DNA of 64,000 nucleotides. Source: Aquitalea magnusonii (GTDB taxonomy: Bacteria > Pseudomonadota > Gammaproteobacteria > Burkholderiales > Chromobacteriaceae). The notes beneath the pieces were generated by a model. That model was not told the origin of the DNA. It was given only the letters and a program-made list of their open reading frames with translations, and did not search any database. The translations under genes were made by a program, and so were the position numbers. The stretch lies in NCBI RefSeq assembly GCF_003202035.1, contig NZ_QJKC01000009.1, forward strand, positions 62,001 through 126,000, written 5' to 3'. Positions 37,212-46,553 of this stretch are shown piece by piece. Each line of letters starts with the position of its first letter. The stretch's first letter is position 1.

Positions 37212-37861
37212 CCGGCAAGCAGTTCTGGACCGACCCCTACCAGACCACGCTGAGCACCACGGTGACGCAGGTGGATGGCGCGCAGCTATGGCTGCAGGAC
37301 ACCATCTTCTATGCCTTTAGCGGCGGACAGGAAAGCGACGCCGGGACGATAGGCGGCTGGCCGGTGCTGCAGGCTGACACGCAGGGGCTGGACATCGTCT
37401 ATACCCTGCCGGCCGGGCATGGCTTGCAGGCAGGTGATGCGGTGCCGGTGCAGATCGACTGGTCACGGCGCTACCGGCTGATGCGGCTGCACTTTGCTGC
37501 CGAGCTGACGCTGGAAACCATCTACCGCGATTTTGCCGGGGTGGAAAAGATCGGCGCGCACATCGCCGCGGACAAGGCGCGCATCGACTTTGCCCTGCCC
37601 GAACCCATCACCCCGCACCTGCCGGCCATCACGGCCAAAGTGCAGGGCCTGATCGATGCCGACAGCGCCATCATCAGCGCCTTCTCCGACATGGAAGCCC
37701 AGCGGCGCTACTGGGAAGTGCCGGGTTATTGCCGGGTGCCCTGCGGTGGCACGCACCTGCGCCGTACCGGCGAGGTGGGGCGTATTGCGCTCAAGCGCAA
37801 GAATATCGGCAAGGGCAAGGAGCGGGTGGAAATCACCCTGCTGGAGAATGACGCATGCTAG
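37208..37861 (+). CDS. Alanyl-tRNA editing protein, AlaX-like, variant zinc motif
   Basis: 217 residues. The IRFYAFSGGQESDAGTIGG-like N-terminal loop (residues 33-50) and CGGTHLRRTGEVG (Cys179 and His183) identify the AlaX/AlaRS editing fold. The first half of the zinc site reads LHFAAELTLE, i.e. His95 and Glu99 in place of the usual HxxxH. AlaX hydrolyses Ser- or Gly-mischarged tRNA(Ala). The His-to-Glu change may be a subfamily feature but could change activity. Confidence 0.88.
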   Translation: MTGKQFWTDPYQTTLSTTVTQVDGAQLWLQDTIFYAFSGGQESDAGTIGGWPVLQADTQGLDIVYTLPAGHGLQAGDAVPVQIDWSRRYRLMRLHFAAELTLETIYRDFAGVEKIGAHIAADKARIDFALPEPITPHLPAITAKVQGLIDADSAIISAFSDMEAQRRYWEVPGYCRVPCGGTHLRRTGEVGRIALKRKNIGKGKERVEITLLENDAC

Positions 37862-38250
37862 GCAGCTGTCTGTGTGGCGCAGTCACTTATGAAGTGGATC
37901 AACTGGACCTGCCCATTACCCACTGTCACTGCCTGACTTGCCAGAAAGCGCATGCCGCGCCCTTCGTGCCAACGGCCGGAGTATTGCGCCAGCATTTCCG
38001 CTGGCTGCGCGGCGAGGACCAACTGGGCAGTTTTCAGTCCTCACCCGGCAAGCTGCGCCATTTCTGCCGCCAGTGTGGCAGCCATCTGCTGGCCGAGCGC
38101 GAAGGCCGCCCCCATGTCATCCTGCGCGTGGCCACGCTGGACGAGGCACCCGCACAGCAGGCCAGCCAGCATATCTGGACCAGTCACACCCGACCCTGGC
38201 TGGAGGTGGACAATCTGCCGTGCTGGCCGGAATGGCCGCCGGGCAGGTAA
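37855..38250 (+). CDS. GFA-family glutathione-dependent formaldehyde-activating enzyme-like protein
   Basis: 131 residues, overlapping the AlaX gene end by seven bases. CLCGAVTYE with HCHCLTCQKAH and FCRQCGSHLLAE supply the zinc cysteines of the Gfa/CENP-V fold. Most bacterial members are not formaldehyde-activating and their substrate is unknown. Start is ATG 37855, where the coupling with the previous stop is clear. Confidence 0.88.
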   Translation: MLGSCLCGAVTYEVDQLDLPITHCHCLTCQKAHAAPFVPTAGVLRQHFRWLRGEDQLGSFQSSPGKLRHFCRQCGSHLLAEREGRPHVILRVATLDEAPAQQASQHIWTSHTRPWLEVDNLPCWPEWPPGR

Positions 38251-38313
38251 GCTGGCTGTTTTGTGCGATAGCGGCAGTGCCCGCACACGGGCCGCTGCCA
38301 TGACGGGATAATC

Positions 38314-39201
38314 ATGTGGTATGACCTTGCCGCCGTAGGCGCGGCAACCTGCTGGGCCTGGGGCGCCATTCTGGGGGCCGGCCCGGCCATGCATTTTGGC
38401 CCCTTCACCTTTACCCGCCTGCGGCTGAGCCTGATGACGCTGCTGCTGGGCGGCATCAGCCTGGCCAGTGGCGGCTGGCACAGCATGCACTGGGCCAATG
38501 TGCTGCCGGCCTTGCTCTCCGGCCTGACCGGCATCTTTCTGGGTGACACCCTGTATTTTTCCGCGATGAACCGGCTGGGGCCGCGCCGTTCCGGCCTGCT
38601 GTTTGCTACCCATTCGGTGTTCTCCGTGCTGCTGGGCATGCTGTTTCTGCAGGAAAAACTCAGCCTGGCCGGTTTTTTCGGCAGCGTGATGGTGTTTGGC
38701 GGGGTGATGCTGGCGGTGGCCTTTGGCCGCGGCAAGCAGCACAGCAAGGCCTGGGAGCATCCGGCGCAGTTCAAGCTGGGCGTGGCACTGGGCATGGCGG
38801 CGGCACTGTGCCAGGCGCTGGGTACCTTTTTTGCCAAACCGGCCATCGCCGGCGGGCTGGAGCCGGTGACCGCCTCGGCCATCCGCATGGGCGTGGCTTG
38901 TCTTGTGCATAATCTGCTGTGGCTGGGCGGCCTGCCGCTGGCCAGGAGCCGTGGTGCCTATACGCCGCGCATGCTGGGGCAGACGGCGCTGAATGGCCTG
39001 GTGGCGCTGGGCCTGGGCATGACGCTGATCATGCTGGCACTGCAACATGCCAATGTGGCCACGGTGGGCATGCTGTCGGCGCTGAGCCCGGTATTGATCC
39101 TGCCCATGTTGTGGCGGGTGTACAAACAACCCCCGGCGGTGGCCGCCTGGCTGGGGGCCTTGCTCAGCTGTGCCGGCACGGCCTTGCTGGTATTGCGCTA
39201 A
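38314..39201 (+). CDS. EamA/DMT-family transporter
   Basis: 295 residues with ten TM segments in two EamA repeats; [18 protein letters not shown] and LLFLQ-EKLS style motifs sit after TM4. Substrate unknown. The gene is 63 bases after the GFA gene and could belong to the same transcript. It does not closely resemble RarD at 32805, so the two are not recent duplicates. Confidence 0.85.
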   Translation: MWYDLAAVGAATCWAWGAILGAGPAMHFGPFTFTRLRLSLMTLLLGGISLASGGWHSMHWANVLPALLSGLTGIFLGDTLYFSAMNRLGPRRSGLLFATHSVFSVLLGMLFLQEKLSLAGFFGSVMVFGGVMLAVAFGRGKQHSKAWEHPAQFKLGVALGMAAALCQALGTFFAKPAIAGGLEPVTASAIRMGVACLVHNLLWLGGLPLARSRGAYTPRMLGQTALNGLVALGLGMTLIMLALQHANVATVGMLSALSPVLILPMLWRVYKQPPAVAAWLGALLSCAGTALLVLR

Positions 39202-39329
39202 TTTTACCCGGCTGCCATTTCCTGCCATGGCGGGGGGCAGGGTATGATGACGAGGCTGGCCGCCGCGCCAGCGCTGTTTCCCGATGGCAATGGCACGGTG
39301 CCCTTGCCCGCACGCATGACGGATCGCCG

Positions 39330-39920
39330 ATGATTTCCCATATCCAGTCCAGCCTGACTGAAGCGCAAAGCGCACTGAACAATCTGCTGGCCAATCCCCA
39401 GGCACTGGCCAGCATCGAGGCCGCTGCGCAGCAGCTGATTGCCAGCCTGGCGGCCGGTGGCCGCATCTTTTCCTGCGGCAATGGTGGCTCCATGTGCGAT
39501 GCCATGCATTTTGCCGAAGAGCTGACCGGCCGTTACCGCAACAACCGGCGCGGCATGGCGGCCATTGCCATTTCCGACCCCAGCCACATGAGCTGCGTGG
39601 CCAACGATTTTGGCTACGAGCATGTGTTTTCGCGTTATCTGGAAAGCCATGGCCGGGCTGGCGATGTGCTGATCGGCATCAGCACCAGCGGCAACAGCCA
39701 GACCATCGTCAACGCCGCCACGGTGGCGCGTGAGCTGGGCATGAAGGTGATCATCCTCACCGGCCGTGCCGCCACCCGGCTGGAACCGCTGGCCGACGTT
39801 TACGTCAACACCCCGGGCGGCCAGTATGCCGACCGCGTGCAGGAACTGCACATCAAGGTGCTGCATATCCTGATCGAGCTGGTGGAGCGGCATTTCTGCC
39901 CGGAAAACTATAGCCAATAA
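39330..39920 (+). CDS. gmhA: Sedoheptulose-7-phosphate (phosphoheptose) isomerase
   Basis: 196 residues. SIS domain with [27 protein letters not shown] and [21 protein letters not shown], matching GmhA. It isomerises sedoheptulose 7-phosphate to glycero-manno-heptose 7-phosphate, the first step to LPS core heptose. Unusually for an LPS gene it stands alone here. Start ATG 39330; the ribosome site is weak. Confidence 0.93.
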   Translation: MISHIQSSLTEAQSALNNLLANPQALASIEAAAQQLIASLAAGGRIFSCGNGGSMCDAMHFAEELTGRYRNNRRGMAAIAISDPSHMSCVANDFGYEHVFSRYLESHGRAGDVLIGISTSGNSQTIVNAATVARELGMKVIILTGRAATRLEPLADVYVNTPGGQYADRVQELHIKVLHILIELVERHFCPENYSQ

Positions 39921-39996
39921 GCCAGACCGCCTTGCACTTCTAGCCAGTCACCTGTTTTTTATGCAAAATGACTTTTTGGCAAGCAAGGAGTCGTGC

Positions 39997-40623
39997 ATGT
40001 CAGTGGCAAGATGGTGCATGGTGCCGGTCTGGATGATGGCCGCCGTGGTTCAGGCGGCCGAGCCGGCCAGCAAACCGGTGTTGCATCCGGGCAGCTGGTT
40101 CGAGCTGCAATCGGTCGACGCCTATTCCGGCAAGGAAATCAGTCATCAGCGTGAGGTGTTCAGTGGCTACCGCGGGCTTGATTACCGCTTTCAGGTAGAG
40201 GATTCAACCGGGCGTCGCTATGACATGCTGCGCGATGGTGATTACAACCTGCGGCTGCTGGATAAAAAAACGGGAACCGTTTTCAGCCTCGACATTTTCC
40301 ATTGGCCGCTGAGCAGCGGCCAGTCCCACCATCTGAGTTACCAGCTGGCGGGCATCCCTTACGAGCAGGACGTCACTGTGGGGGAGAGCGAAACGGTGAC
40401 AGTGCCTGCCGGCAGCTTTGTAGCCTACCCGATCCGCATCACTGGCCGCTGGCATCATGACGGTTACTCCGGGCCGCTTGCCGAAACCGACTGGTATGCA
40501 CCGGCCATCGGTCATGTGGTCAAGCAGGAATACACCGATTTCAGCAATAAAAAGAATTATCGCGGTAACTGGGTGATCACCCAGCTGCAGGCATACCGGC
40601 TGGCGGGATCTGCCGCGCCCTGA
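39997..40623 (+). CDS. Secreted protein of unknown function
   Basis: 208 residues from ATG 39997 (AAGGAGTCGTGC upstream). Signal peptide with cleavage after VVQA. The mature part is beta-rich and contains FELQSVDAYSGKEISHQREVF, SETVTVPAGSFVAYPIRITG and ADTDWYAPAIGHVVKQEY-like wording, which recalls proteins measuring surface or cell-wall properties (DUF3108-like), but I cannot assign a family. Monocistronic. Confidence 0.75.
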   Translation: MSVARWCMVPVWMMAAVVQAAEPASKPVLHPGSWFELQSVDAYSGKEISHQREVFSGYRGLDYRFQVEDSTGRRYDMLRDGDYNLRLLDKKTGTVFSLDIFHWPLSSGQSHHLSYQLAGIPYEQDVTVGESETVTVPAGSFVAYPIRITGRWHHDGYSGPLAETDWYAPAIGHVVKQEYTDFSNKKNYRGNWVITQLQAYRLAGSAAP

Positions 40624-40644
40624 AGCGCGCAAGCCGCGCTGGCG

Positions 40645-41436
40645 CTACTGATTGGCCCGCACCCAGCGGTGCCAGTGGCCGTACAGTTCCGGGTCGATGG
40701 CGGCAATCACCGAGCGCTTCCACACCGTATCGCTCCAGTAGTCATCGGTGTTCAGGCTGGCCAGGCGGCCGCCGGCTTCTTCCAGGATCACCGCGCCGGC
40801 AGCATAGTCCCACAGCCGCTGGCCGCCGTGCAGGTAGAGATCGTAACGGCCGGCGGCCAGAAAACACCAGTCCAGCGTGCTGGAGCCCATGCTGCGCTGG
40901 CTGCCGAACGGCGCCACGCTGCTCATGCGTGCGGCCAGCTTGCCGGAACGCAGGTATTTCACCTCCACCGCGGCAATGGCATCGCCCATGCTGTTGCGGG
41001 TGGTTTTCAGCGGCAGGCGCTGCTGGTTCAGCCAGGCACCCTGGCCGCGGCGGGCGTAGAACATTTCATCGGATACCGGGTTGTAGATCACCCCCAGCTC
41101 GCTGACACCACGCACCATCAGCGCCACCGAAATGGCAAAGTAGGGCAGGCCGTTGACGAAATTGGTGGTGCCGTCGATGGGGTCGACCACCCACAGGCCA
41201 TCCGGATTGCCCAGCCACAGCGCATCCTGCTCTTCGCGGGTCATTTCCTCGCCCAGCACCGGGTGCGGCAGCACGGCCGGCAGTTTTTCCCCCAGCGCCT
41301 GCTGACAGGCCATGTCGGCCTCGGTGAACAGCGAGCCGTCGTCCTTGCGTGTTTTACCCACACGCAAAAAGCGCGGCATCACCTCCTGGCGGGCCACGTC
41401 ACGGACAACTTGCATCACCTGTTCAAGCACCTGCAT
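40645..41436 (-). CDS. Inositol-monophosphatase family phosphatase
   Basis: 263 residues from ATG 41436 (AGGAGAACACC upstream). Metal-binding motifs GEEMTREEQ (Glu67 region), WVVDPIDGTTNF and LWDYAAGAVILEEAGG are intact. Family members hydrolyse inositol phosphates, NADP or PAP. It is not the SuhB ortholog by wording, so a different small phosphate ester is possible. Confidence 0.9.
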   Translation of the reverse strand: MQVLEQVMQVVRDVARQEVMPRFLRVGKTRKDDGSLFTEADMACQQALGEKLPAVLPHPVLGEEMTREEQDALWLGNPDGLWVVDPIDGTTNFVNGLPYFAISVALMVRGVSELGVIYNPVSDEMFYARRGQGAWLNQQRLPLKTTRNSMGDAIAAVEVKYLRSGKLAARMSSVAPFGSQRSMGSSTLDWCFLAAGRYDLYLHGGQRLWDYAAGAVILEEAGGRLASLNTDDYWSDTVWKRSVIAAIDPELYGHWHRWVRANQ

Positions 41437-41745
41437 GGTGTTCTCCTGGGTATCCTGCCGCGCCGGCTCGCCGGCTTCTGGCAGAAACGACAACAGCGGC
41501 CATCCGGCCGACGTCAGTCAGTAAGGTAAACTGCATGGCCGCCGGCCATCGTACCAGCGGCATGATTGTCGTCTTGTCCACGTTGTGTAGCAGAAGGGGC
41601 AAGACGCTGCTGAAGCAAGTGACAGCGCCGGAGCAATCATGAGGGCCCATGGGTGCCATCATTTTTGCCACTTGCTAAAGATGGGTTGTTGCAACTGCAG
41701 CAAACAAAGCAAAATACCGTTATCACCACGGACTTTCAATACGCC

Positions 41746-42474
41746 ATGCCAAGGTTTTTTATCGAAACACCGCTGGCGGCGGGGCAAACCCTGTCGCTGC
41801 CCGATGCCGTTGTCCGTCACATCCAGGTGCTGCGCCTGAAAGAAGGCGACAGCCTGACCCTGTTCAATGGTCAGGGCGGGGAGTATCAGGCCAGCTTGCT
41901 GTCGCTGCACAAGCGCGATGCCAGCTGTGAAATCACCCGCTTTGACGACATCAGCCGCGAGTCGCCGGTATGGCTGGGGCTGGCACAGGCCATTTCCAGT
42001 GGTGACCGCATGGAATTCACCCTGCAAAAAGGGGTGGAAATGGGCGTGTCGCTGTTTCAGCCGATTGCCGCCGAGCGCTCGGTGGTAAAGCTGTCCGGCG
42101 AGCGGGCCGACAAGCGGGTGCAGCGCTGGCAGGAAATCGTGCAATCCGCCTGCGAGCAGTGCGGGCGCAATACCCTGCCGCAGGTCTTGCCCATTCTCAG
42201 CCTGCATGAATGGCTGCAACAGCAGCAGGATGCCGATGCGCGGCTGATCCTGTCGCCGCTGGGGACACAGAAGCTGGCGGATATTGCCAGCGCACCCAAG
42301 CGGGCCTGGCTGATGGCTGGGCCGGAGGGTGGTTATTCCGCCCGCGAGGAGGCGGCGGCGCTGGACGCCGGCTGGACACCGCTGAAACTGGGCCCGCGCA
42401 TCCTGCGTACCGAAACCGCCGCGCTGGCCGCGGTGGCGGCGGTGCAGGCGGTGTGGGGGGATTACTGTATCTAG
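41746..42474 (+). CDS. rsmE: 16S rRNA m3U1498 methyltransferase
   Basis: 242 residues. N-terminal PUA-like domain (RFFIETPLAAGQTLSLPDAVVRHI) and C-terminal SPOUT domain with the knot motifs LILSPLG, WLMAGPEGGYSAREE and LGPRILRTETAALAAVAA. It methylates U1498 of 16S rRNA. ATG 41746 fits the family start; upstream frame to 41653 is not needed. Confidence 0.95.
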   Translation: MPRFFIETPLAAGQTLSLPDAVVRHIQVLRLKEGDSLTLFNGQGGEYQASLLSLHKRDASCEITRFDDISRESPVWLGLAQAISSGDRMEFTLQKGVEMGVSLFQPIAAERSVVKLSGERADKRVQRWQEIVQSACEQCGRNTLPQVLPILSLHEWLQQQQDADARLILSPLGTQKLADIASAPKRAWLMAGPEGGYSAREEAAALDAGWTPLKLGPRILRTETAALAAVAAVQAVWGDYCI

Positions 42475-42937
42475 AGCTTCGCCGTCGTTGCCAACTCCGG
42501 CAGGGAATTAAATTTTGAACCGCTTCGCGGTGCTGTTTTTCATGGCGGGGCAGCGACAAGGGTGGTTGTCATAACGCTGACGATGCATGACATTCCCCGT
42601 GGCGCGCGCCGTCGGAGCTGCGTTGGGCAAGGTTTTAAGCCGCTGCATGTTTGAGCCATTCGACGTTAGCGAATGGCGAGTTCGGCGGCGCCTTGCCCGG
42701 CGCGGATACGGCGGAAATACGCGCAACCCGGGGTCGCCTAGGGGTGCAGGGGAGCTGGCGAGGCAGCTCCCCTGCCTGCACGGCGGGCAGCCCCGCCATG
42801 AAAATCATCCCGCGCAGCGAACAAATGGTGGTTACAACTTGCGTATTGCTACTCCTGCCTGGCCTGGCAGGCAAGTGCAGCCAACAAAAAGCCCGGCAGT
42901 GCCGGGCTGGATGATGTCGATCAGAGCGCTACCTTGC
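42475..42937. other. Structured intergenic region with nested hairpins
   Basis: No convincing gene in 463 bases. Nested inverted repeats: GGGCAAGG (42625-42632) with CCTTGCCC (42691-42698), enclosing CCATTCG (42656-42662) with CGAATGG (42670-42676). A second, 12-bp stem GCAGGGGAGCTG (42746-42757) / CAGCTCCCCTGC (42764-42775). The string ATGTTTGAG...GGCGAGTT is reminiscent of an intergenic repeat common in betaproteobacteria. Confidence 0.6.
42883..42909 (-). terminator. Terminator of the zinc-cluster protein gene
   Basis: Stem AGCCCGGCA / TGCCGGGCT; on the minus strand followed by TTTTTG. Confidence 0.85.
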
Positions 42938-43513
42938 TCAAGCCGTGGTGGCGATGTCCTGCTGGCGGTAAATCAGCTTGCCGGCCAGCAGCAGCTCCTG
43001 TTCGCCCAGGGTGAACTGCCCCGGGGGGGCCGCCCGTTCAAATACGAAACGCCGCTCCTGGTATTCGATCCAGGCGCTGATGGGCTGGTCCTGAAAGCGG
43101 CCGAGTATCTCCGGCGAACGGGCCGTTACCTCGGCCTCGCTCAGCCGTATCCCCTGCGGGGCCGCTGCGGCGTTTTCTTCCTGTACTTCCCAGTTGGCCT
43201 GGGCGACCGGTTGCGGCGTGTTGCGGGTGGCCATTTGCAGCCACAGGCGATACGCCCACAAGGGCAGCAGTACCCGGTGCACCCGCTTGTCGTCGGTGAT
43301 GACGCAGGCAATGGGGAAGCGGTGCCGGCAGGCCGGGCAGGTGCCCTGCGCCGCCAGAAACAGCTTGTCCTGCTGCAGGCTGGCCAGGCCGGACATGTGT
43401 TCGCAACCCACCATGGCATGGCAGTGCGGGCAATGTTTGCCAAAGCGGCGAACCCGGTTGCCATTGGCAAAGGTCACCGGGAGATAACTGGAAATCGTGT
43501 TCTGTCTGGCCAT
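42938..43513 (-). CDS. Zinc-cluster protein of unknown function
   Basis: 191 residues. Four cysteines in CPHCHAMVGCEH and CPACRHRF (about 28-66) suggest one zinc knuckle. The rest is unrecognised. It has a good gene frame, ends with a proper terminator and lies between rsmE and the mutarotase on the opposite strand from rsmE. Possible family restricted to Chromobacteriaceae. Confidence 0.65.
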   Translation of the reverse strand: MARQNTISSYLPVTFANGNRVRRFGKHCPHCHAMVGCEHMSGLASLQQDKLFLAAQGTCPACRHRFPIACVITDDKRVHRVLLPLWAYRLWLQMATRNTPQPVAQANWEVQEENAAAAPQGIRLSEAEVTARSPEILGRFQDQPISAWIEYQERRFVFERAAPPGQFTLGEQELLLAGKLIYRQQDIATTA

Positions 43514-43617
43514 TTACAAGCTGTCCACTTCGACGCCGTGCTGGCGGGATGGCGTGCAGTATACCCTGTCCGCCAGGGTGGCGGACAGGCAGGGTCCAGG
43601 GATGGTGCGCGGGCCGC

Positions 43618-44463
43618 TCACGCCAGGCTCAGCCGGCAGCACAGGCTGTGGCTGGCCCCGGCGGCCAGCAGGCGGCTGTCTTCGCCGGCATTGGCCGCTT
43701 CGATGCAGACAAAATCCTGCCAGCCCGTGTCCGGCAGGTCGGCAAGGCGTGCGGCCTTGTCCTGCCAGGGATTCCACACCACCACGCTGGCCGATCCGCT
43801 GCGGCTGATGCGCAGGCGGCGCTGCCATTGCGGGTCTTCCAGCAGCACGTCGGCCTCGCTGTAGACAATGGCATCGAATTCGCCCTGCAATGTCAGCGCC
43901 TGTGCCGGCAGGCGGCTGTAACGGCGGCCGACCTTGTCTTCGCACACCGCCCCCTCCAGCCCGTGCAGGCGGATGCGCCGGCTGTCGCCGACCGCCAGAT
44001 AGCTGTGCAAGGCGGCGCTGAAGGTTTGCTCCTGCGTGCTGTCGTTGCGGGTGTGCAGGCTGATGTCGATGTGGTCGGACAGGGTGTACTCGAGAACGAC
44101 AGCCAGGCCCTGCCAGTCCGGGCCTTGCAGTTTCACGTGAAACGCATCGCCTTCGCGCAGTACGGCCTGCAATGTCCATAACTGCTGGCGGGCCAGGCCG
44201 TGGGCCGGGGCGCCGTCATCCGTGGGGTGCGGACCAAACCACGGCCAGCATACCGGCACGCCGCCGCGGATGGCCTTGCCGGCTTGCAGTAGCGCTTGTG
44301 GCGACATATACAGCCAGGGTTGCTGACCATAAGGCTGGAAAGACAGCAATTGGCCACCCAGCAGGGACAGGGTGGCGCTGCAGCTACCGCTGTCCAGCTG
44401 CAACAGGGTGACATCGTTGCCCAGGGCAATCAGCCGGGCACCGGCGGGCAGGTTCATGGCCAT
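43618..44463 (-). CDS. D-hexose-6-phosphate mutarotase / aldose 1-epimerase family
   Basis: 281 residues. Galactose-mutarotase fold motifs: GVPVCWPWFGPHP (about 78-90), HGLARQQLW, and ENGEDFVCIEAANA-type C-terminal. The YeaD group interconverts alpha and beta hexose 6-phosphates. Start is ATG 44463 with GAGAAG upstream; ATG 44457 is alternative. A parS-like palindrome sits in the coding sequence at 44130. Confidence 0.88.
   Translation of the reverse strand: MAMNLPAGARLIALGNDVTLLQLDSGSCSATLSLLGGQLLSFQPYGQQPWLYMSPQALLQAGKAIRGGVPVCWPWFGPHPTDDGAPAHGLARQQLWTLQAVLREGDAFHVKLQGPDWQGLAVVLEYTLSDHIDISLHTRNDSTQEQTFSAALHSYLAVGDSRRIRLHGLEGAVCEDKVGRRYSRLPAQALTLQGEFDAIVYSEADVLLEDPQWQRRLRISRSGSASVVVWNPWQDKAARLADLPDTGWQDFVCIEAANAGEDSRLLAAGASHSLCCRLSLA
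44130..44143. promoter_or_regulatory. parS-like palindrome, site 5
   Basis: Perfect GTTTCACGTGAAAC with flanks A..G in the mutarotase gene. Confidence 0.6.
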
Positions 44464-44655
44464 ATGGCTTCTCGTTGGCAGGAAAATGGGATGATCATAG
44501 CGCAATGGCGCGCCCTGATCTGTGGCGTAGCGACGCGGATGCGGGCAATGCTCTGGTCAGGGCGGTGGGAACAGGGCATGCTAGCGCACGGTGGTCTGCG
44601 CTGGATCAGTCTTTGCCCGGCCTCCGCAGTCTAGAATCCATCATCCTCCGACTTC

Positions 44656-45384
44656 ATGGAAAACAAGGTGTCTGCCACAGCTCAACCGCGCTATCTGCGC
44701 ATCAAGGAATACATTCTGGAAGGCATTCGCAAGAAGGAATTCCTGCCGGGTAACAAGATACCGCCGGAGCTGGAGCTGGCCAGGCAGTTTTCCGTGTCGC
44801 GCATGACGGTGAACAAGGCGGTGCGCGATCTGGCCGAAGCCGGCATCCTGCTGCGCTTTGCCGGTGACGGCACCTATGTGGCGGAACGCAAGGCGGAATC
44901 GCCGCTGCTGGACATCAACAATATTGCCGCGGAAGTGGAAGCACGCGGCCATACCCACAGCGCCGACGTGCACCAGCTGGAAACCATCTCCGCCGGCGAG
45001 GAAATCGCCCTGCAGCTGGGGGTGAAGGTGGGCACGCCGGTATTCCATTCCATCCTGGTGCACCGCGAGGACGGCCTGCCCATCCAGCTGGAGGACCGTT
45101 ACGTCAATCCGGCCTGGGCGCCGGACTATATCCTGCAGGATTTCAGCCGGCGCACGCCTAATGAATACCTGATGGAGAGCTGCCCGCTGACCGATATCGA
45201 ACACACGGTGGAGGCGGTGTTGCCCGATGCGCGCGAGCTGGCCATGCTGGACATCAGCGCCGGCGAACCCTGCCTGCTGGTGTTGCGGCGTACCTGGTCC
45301 TACAAGAATCTGGTCACCTTTGCCCGGCTGGTCCACCCCGGCGGCCGCTACAAACTGCGCTCGCAAAGCCGGGTCAAGAAATAA
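44656..45384 (+). CDS. hutC: Histidine utilization repressor HutC
   Basis: 242 residues. GntR winged helix (about 8-80, ELELARQFSVSRMTVNKAVRDLAEAG) and a UTRA ligand domain (about 95-235). HutC binds urocanate and is released from hut operators. It is followed by uppP and then the hut enzyme genes, which it is expected to regulate through the palindrome at 46527. Confidence 0.93.
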   Translation: MENKVSATAQPRYLRIKEYILEGIRKKEFLPGNKIPPELELARQFSVSRMTVNKAVRDLAEAGILLRFAGDGTYVAERKAESPLLDINNIAAEVEARGHTHSADVHQLETISAGEEIALQLGVKVGTPVFHSILVHREDGLPIQLEDRYVNPAWAPDYILQDFSRRTPNEYLMESCPLTDIEHTVEAVLPDARELAMLDISAGEPCLLVLRRTWSYKNLVTFARLVHPGGRYKLRSQSRVKK

Positions 45385-45528
45385 ACTGCCTGCTTGACCG
45401 GGCTGGCCCGGTGCTTTGCACCACATGGCCCCGATCTGCTGCCGTGATTCTGTCACTCAGTTCGGCTATGCTGTCAGCGCACACCTGCGCTCTGCATTTT
45501 CCCAACTGCCAACACTGACAACAACATC

Positions 45529-46353
45529 ATGGATACCCTGCTGCTACTCAAGGCGGCCATCCTCGGCATCGTCGAGGGGCTGACCGAATTCCTGCCCATT
45601 TCCTCCACCGGCCACCTGATCCTGGCCGGCGAATTGCTCAAGTTCAACGACGAGCGTGGCAAGCTGTTTGAAATCGTCATCCAGTCCGGTGCCATTCTGG
45701 CGGTGATCTGGGAATACCGTGCCCGCATTGCCAGCGTGCTGGCTGGTGCCCGGCACGATGCGGCGGCAAGACGCTTCATCCTCAACCTGGCCATTGCCTT
45801 CTGCCCGGCCGCGGCACTGGGCTTTCTGTTCAGCAAGGCCATCAAGGCCCATCTGTTCAACGCGCCGGTGGTGGCCAGCATGTTCATCATCGGTGCGCTG
45901 GTCATCATGTGGGCCGAGCGCCGCCAGCACAGCATCCGCGTGCAGACGGTAGAGGAAATGACACCGCTGGACGCGCTCAAGGTAGGCTGCGCCCAGGCTT
46001 TTGCGCTGGTGCCGGGCACTTCACGCTCCGGTGCCACAATTATCGGCGGCATGCTATTCGGCCTGTCGCGCAAGGCGGCCACCGAGTTTTCCTTTTTTCT
46101 GGCCATTCCCACGCTGATCATCGCCTCCCTGTATTCCCTCTATAAAGACCGGGCGCTGCTGGCGGTGGATGATCTGGGCATCTGGGCGGTGGGCCTGCTG
46201 TTTTCCTTTGTTTCGGCCTTTTTCTGTGTGCGCTGGCTGCTGCGCTTCATCTCCAGCCACAGCTTCATGCTGTTTGCCTGGTATCGCATCGTGTTCGGCA
46301 TCATCGTGCTGCTGACCTGGCATTACGGTTGGGTCAACTGGGTGGATAGCTGA
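45529..46353 (+). CDS. uppP: Undecaprenyl-diphosphatase
   Basis: 274 residues, eight TM segments. The two conserved loops [14 protein letters not shown] (about 13-26) and [14 protein letters not shown] (about 160) with the catalytic Glu and Arg are intact. It recycles undecaprenyl diphosphate to the lipid carrier for peptidoglycan, LPS and polysaccharide synthesis; resistance to bacitracin depends on it. It lies between hutC and hutI, with a terminator after it, so its place in the hut locus may be coincidental. Confidence 0.95.
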   Translation: MDTLLLLKAAILGIVEGLTEFLPISSTGHLILAGELLKFNDERGKLFEIVIQSGAILAVIWEYRARIASVLAGARHDAAARRFILNLAIAFCPAAALGFLFSKAIKAHLFNAPVVASMFIIGALVIMWAERRQHSIRVQTVEEMTPLDALKVGCAQAFALVPGTSRSGATIIGGMLFGLSRKAATEFSFFLAIPTLIIASLYSLYKDRALLAVDDLGIWAVGLLFSFVSAFFCVRWLLRFISSHSFMLFAWYRIVFGIIVLLTWHYGWVNWVDS

Positions 46354-46410
46354 GCCACAGCCTGATAAATAATTGACTATACAAATACTGTTGGATTTAT
46401 GACGCACCAA

Positions 46411-46437
46411 GGGAGCCGCCGGCTCCCTTTTTTATTT
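46411..46437 (+). terminator. uppP terminator
   Basis: Stem GGGAGCCG / CGGCTCCC followed by TTTTTTATTTT. Confidence 0.9.
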
Positions 46438-46502
46438 TCTTAAAACATTGAATTTATTGATTATTTGCATGATATTTGTTTGGTGAGTACCTCAGGTTGC
46501 GG

Positions 46503-46542
46503 TTGACATGGTTTCGTATCCGGTTTATTTGTATATACAAAT
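46503..46542 (+). promoter_or_regulatory. hutI promoter with HutC operator
   Basis: TTGACA (-35) at 46503-46508 and a -10 region at about 46524-46531 overlap the perfect 16-base palindrome ATTTGTATATACAAAT (46527-46542). TTGTATATACAA matches what I recall of HutC-type operators. The ribosome site AGGAG follows at 46544. A partial half-site (TATACAAAT) is also present near 46377. Confidence 0.75.
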
Positions 46543-46553
46543 CAGGAGCAGAC

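Noticed and set aside
42587-43864. 425-codon frame through the structured intergenic region
   Set aside because: Runs antisense through two supported genes; the start lies in repeat-like DNA.
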